A DNA stretch of 5,744 bases from Blastococcus sp. (GTDB taxonomy: Bacteria > Actinomycetota > Actinomycetes > Mycobacteriales > Geodermatophilaceae). The number at the start of each line of letters is the position of its first letter. Positions within the stretch are counted from its first letter, which is position 1. The DNA lies in NCBI GenBank assembly GCA_025963345.1, contig JAOPUS010000416.1, forward strand, positions 1 through 5,744, in the 5' to 3' direction. Below, one piece after another: positions 5,604 to 5,744 of the stretch. The position numbers were made by a program, and so were the translations under genes. Under the pieces are notes generated by a model, which had not been told where the DNA came from, searched no databases, and saw only the letters and a list, made by a program, of their open reading frames with translations.

Positions 5604-5744
5604 CTAGAGCTGCGCCAGCTCCGCGGCGAGGTCGTCGAGGCCCAGCGAGCCCTGCGAGAGGGCGGCCATGTGCCACGCCTTCAGGTCGAACGCCTCTCCC
5701 CGCGCCCGCTGCGCCGCAGCCCGGCCCTCCCGCCAGGCCCGCTC
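5604..5744 (-). CDS. C-terminal end of a DUF885-family protein (partial)
   Basis: Only the last 46 codons and the TAG stop (5606-5604) lie in the window; the 5' part is beyond the right edge. The end reads FDLKAWHMAALSQGSLGLDDL (19-39 of the visible part), and a run of this FDLKxxHxxALxxGxxGLDxL type is what I recognise from the C-terminus of DUF885 proteins. These are roughly 550-600-residue, mostly uncharacterised enzymes resembling gluzincin metallopeptidases with an HExxH centre, which would lie outside this window. It converges with the 4913-5599 gene across a 4-bp gap with no room for a separate terminator. The family call rests on one short motif, so confidence is moderate; that it is coding is likely from frame and composition. 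Confidence 0.6.
   Translation of the reverse strand, partial: ERAWREGRAAAQRARGEAFDLKAWHMAALSQGSLGLDDLAAELAQL

Noticed and set aside
1..5744. CRISPR arrays, insertion sequences, tRNA or rRNA genes, or toxin-antitoxin and defence genes
   Set aside because: No regularly spaced repeats, terminal inverted repeats with a transposase, cloverleaf sequences or defence-type domains were found on either strand.

Overview
This is a very GC-rich, densely packed chromosomal window, with coding strands separated by only a few bases or by 4-nt overlaps. Codon use, GTG starts, apparently leaderless genes and the protein families all point to an actinobacterium. Geodermatophilaceae (Blastococcus, Geodermatophilus, Modestobacter) or a close relative is my best guess, by inference rather than by search. 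No insertion sequence, phage gene, CRISPR array, tRNA or rRNA is visible.

Layout. The minus-strand block at 2369-1 reads, in order of transcription: a Fur-family metalloregulator (2369-1911), a YgfZ/GcvT-like folate-binding protein (1914-811) and a BKACE (DUF849) beta-keto acid cleavage enzyme (814 to beyond the left edge). Consecutive genes overlap by 4 nt (ATGA, then GTGA), so this looks like one translationally coupled operon. A divergent block starts only 38 bp away: a class IV PLP enzyme of the aminodeoxychorismate lyase type (2408-3259), overlapped by 4 nt (GTGA) by a Na+/H+ antiporter NhaA (3256-4575). The 38-bp gap carries a -10-like AGGCT element 6 nt before each start codon, suggesting two back-to-back leaderless promoters.

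The 337-bp interval 4576-4912 has no ordinary gene but is not featureless. It holds a good promoter-like element, a strong Shine-Dalgarno, a candidate 12-codon ORF with atypical codons, two mutually exclusive hairpins around its stop, and several further hairpins. It is the least explained part of the window. It is followed by an apparently leaderless gene for a conserved-looking protein of unknown function (4913-5599). That gene converges on the last 46 codons of a DUF885-family protein (5744-5604, minus).

How the genes may fit together. YgfZ uses folate to support Fe-S enzymes, and PabC makes the p-aminobenzoate part of folate, so the divergent pair is a plausible folate/Fe-S module under a metal-sensing repressor. 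The Fur protein retains every metal-ligand position I recall for the nickel sensor Nur of Streptomyces. BKACE and NhaA have no obvious biochemical link to these functions and may simply share the transcripts. Most genes here belong to known families. The parts I consider worth a second look are the structured leader after nhaA, the Ca2+-loop-like tail of NhaA, and the tiny bidirectional promoter.
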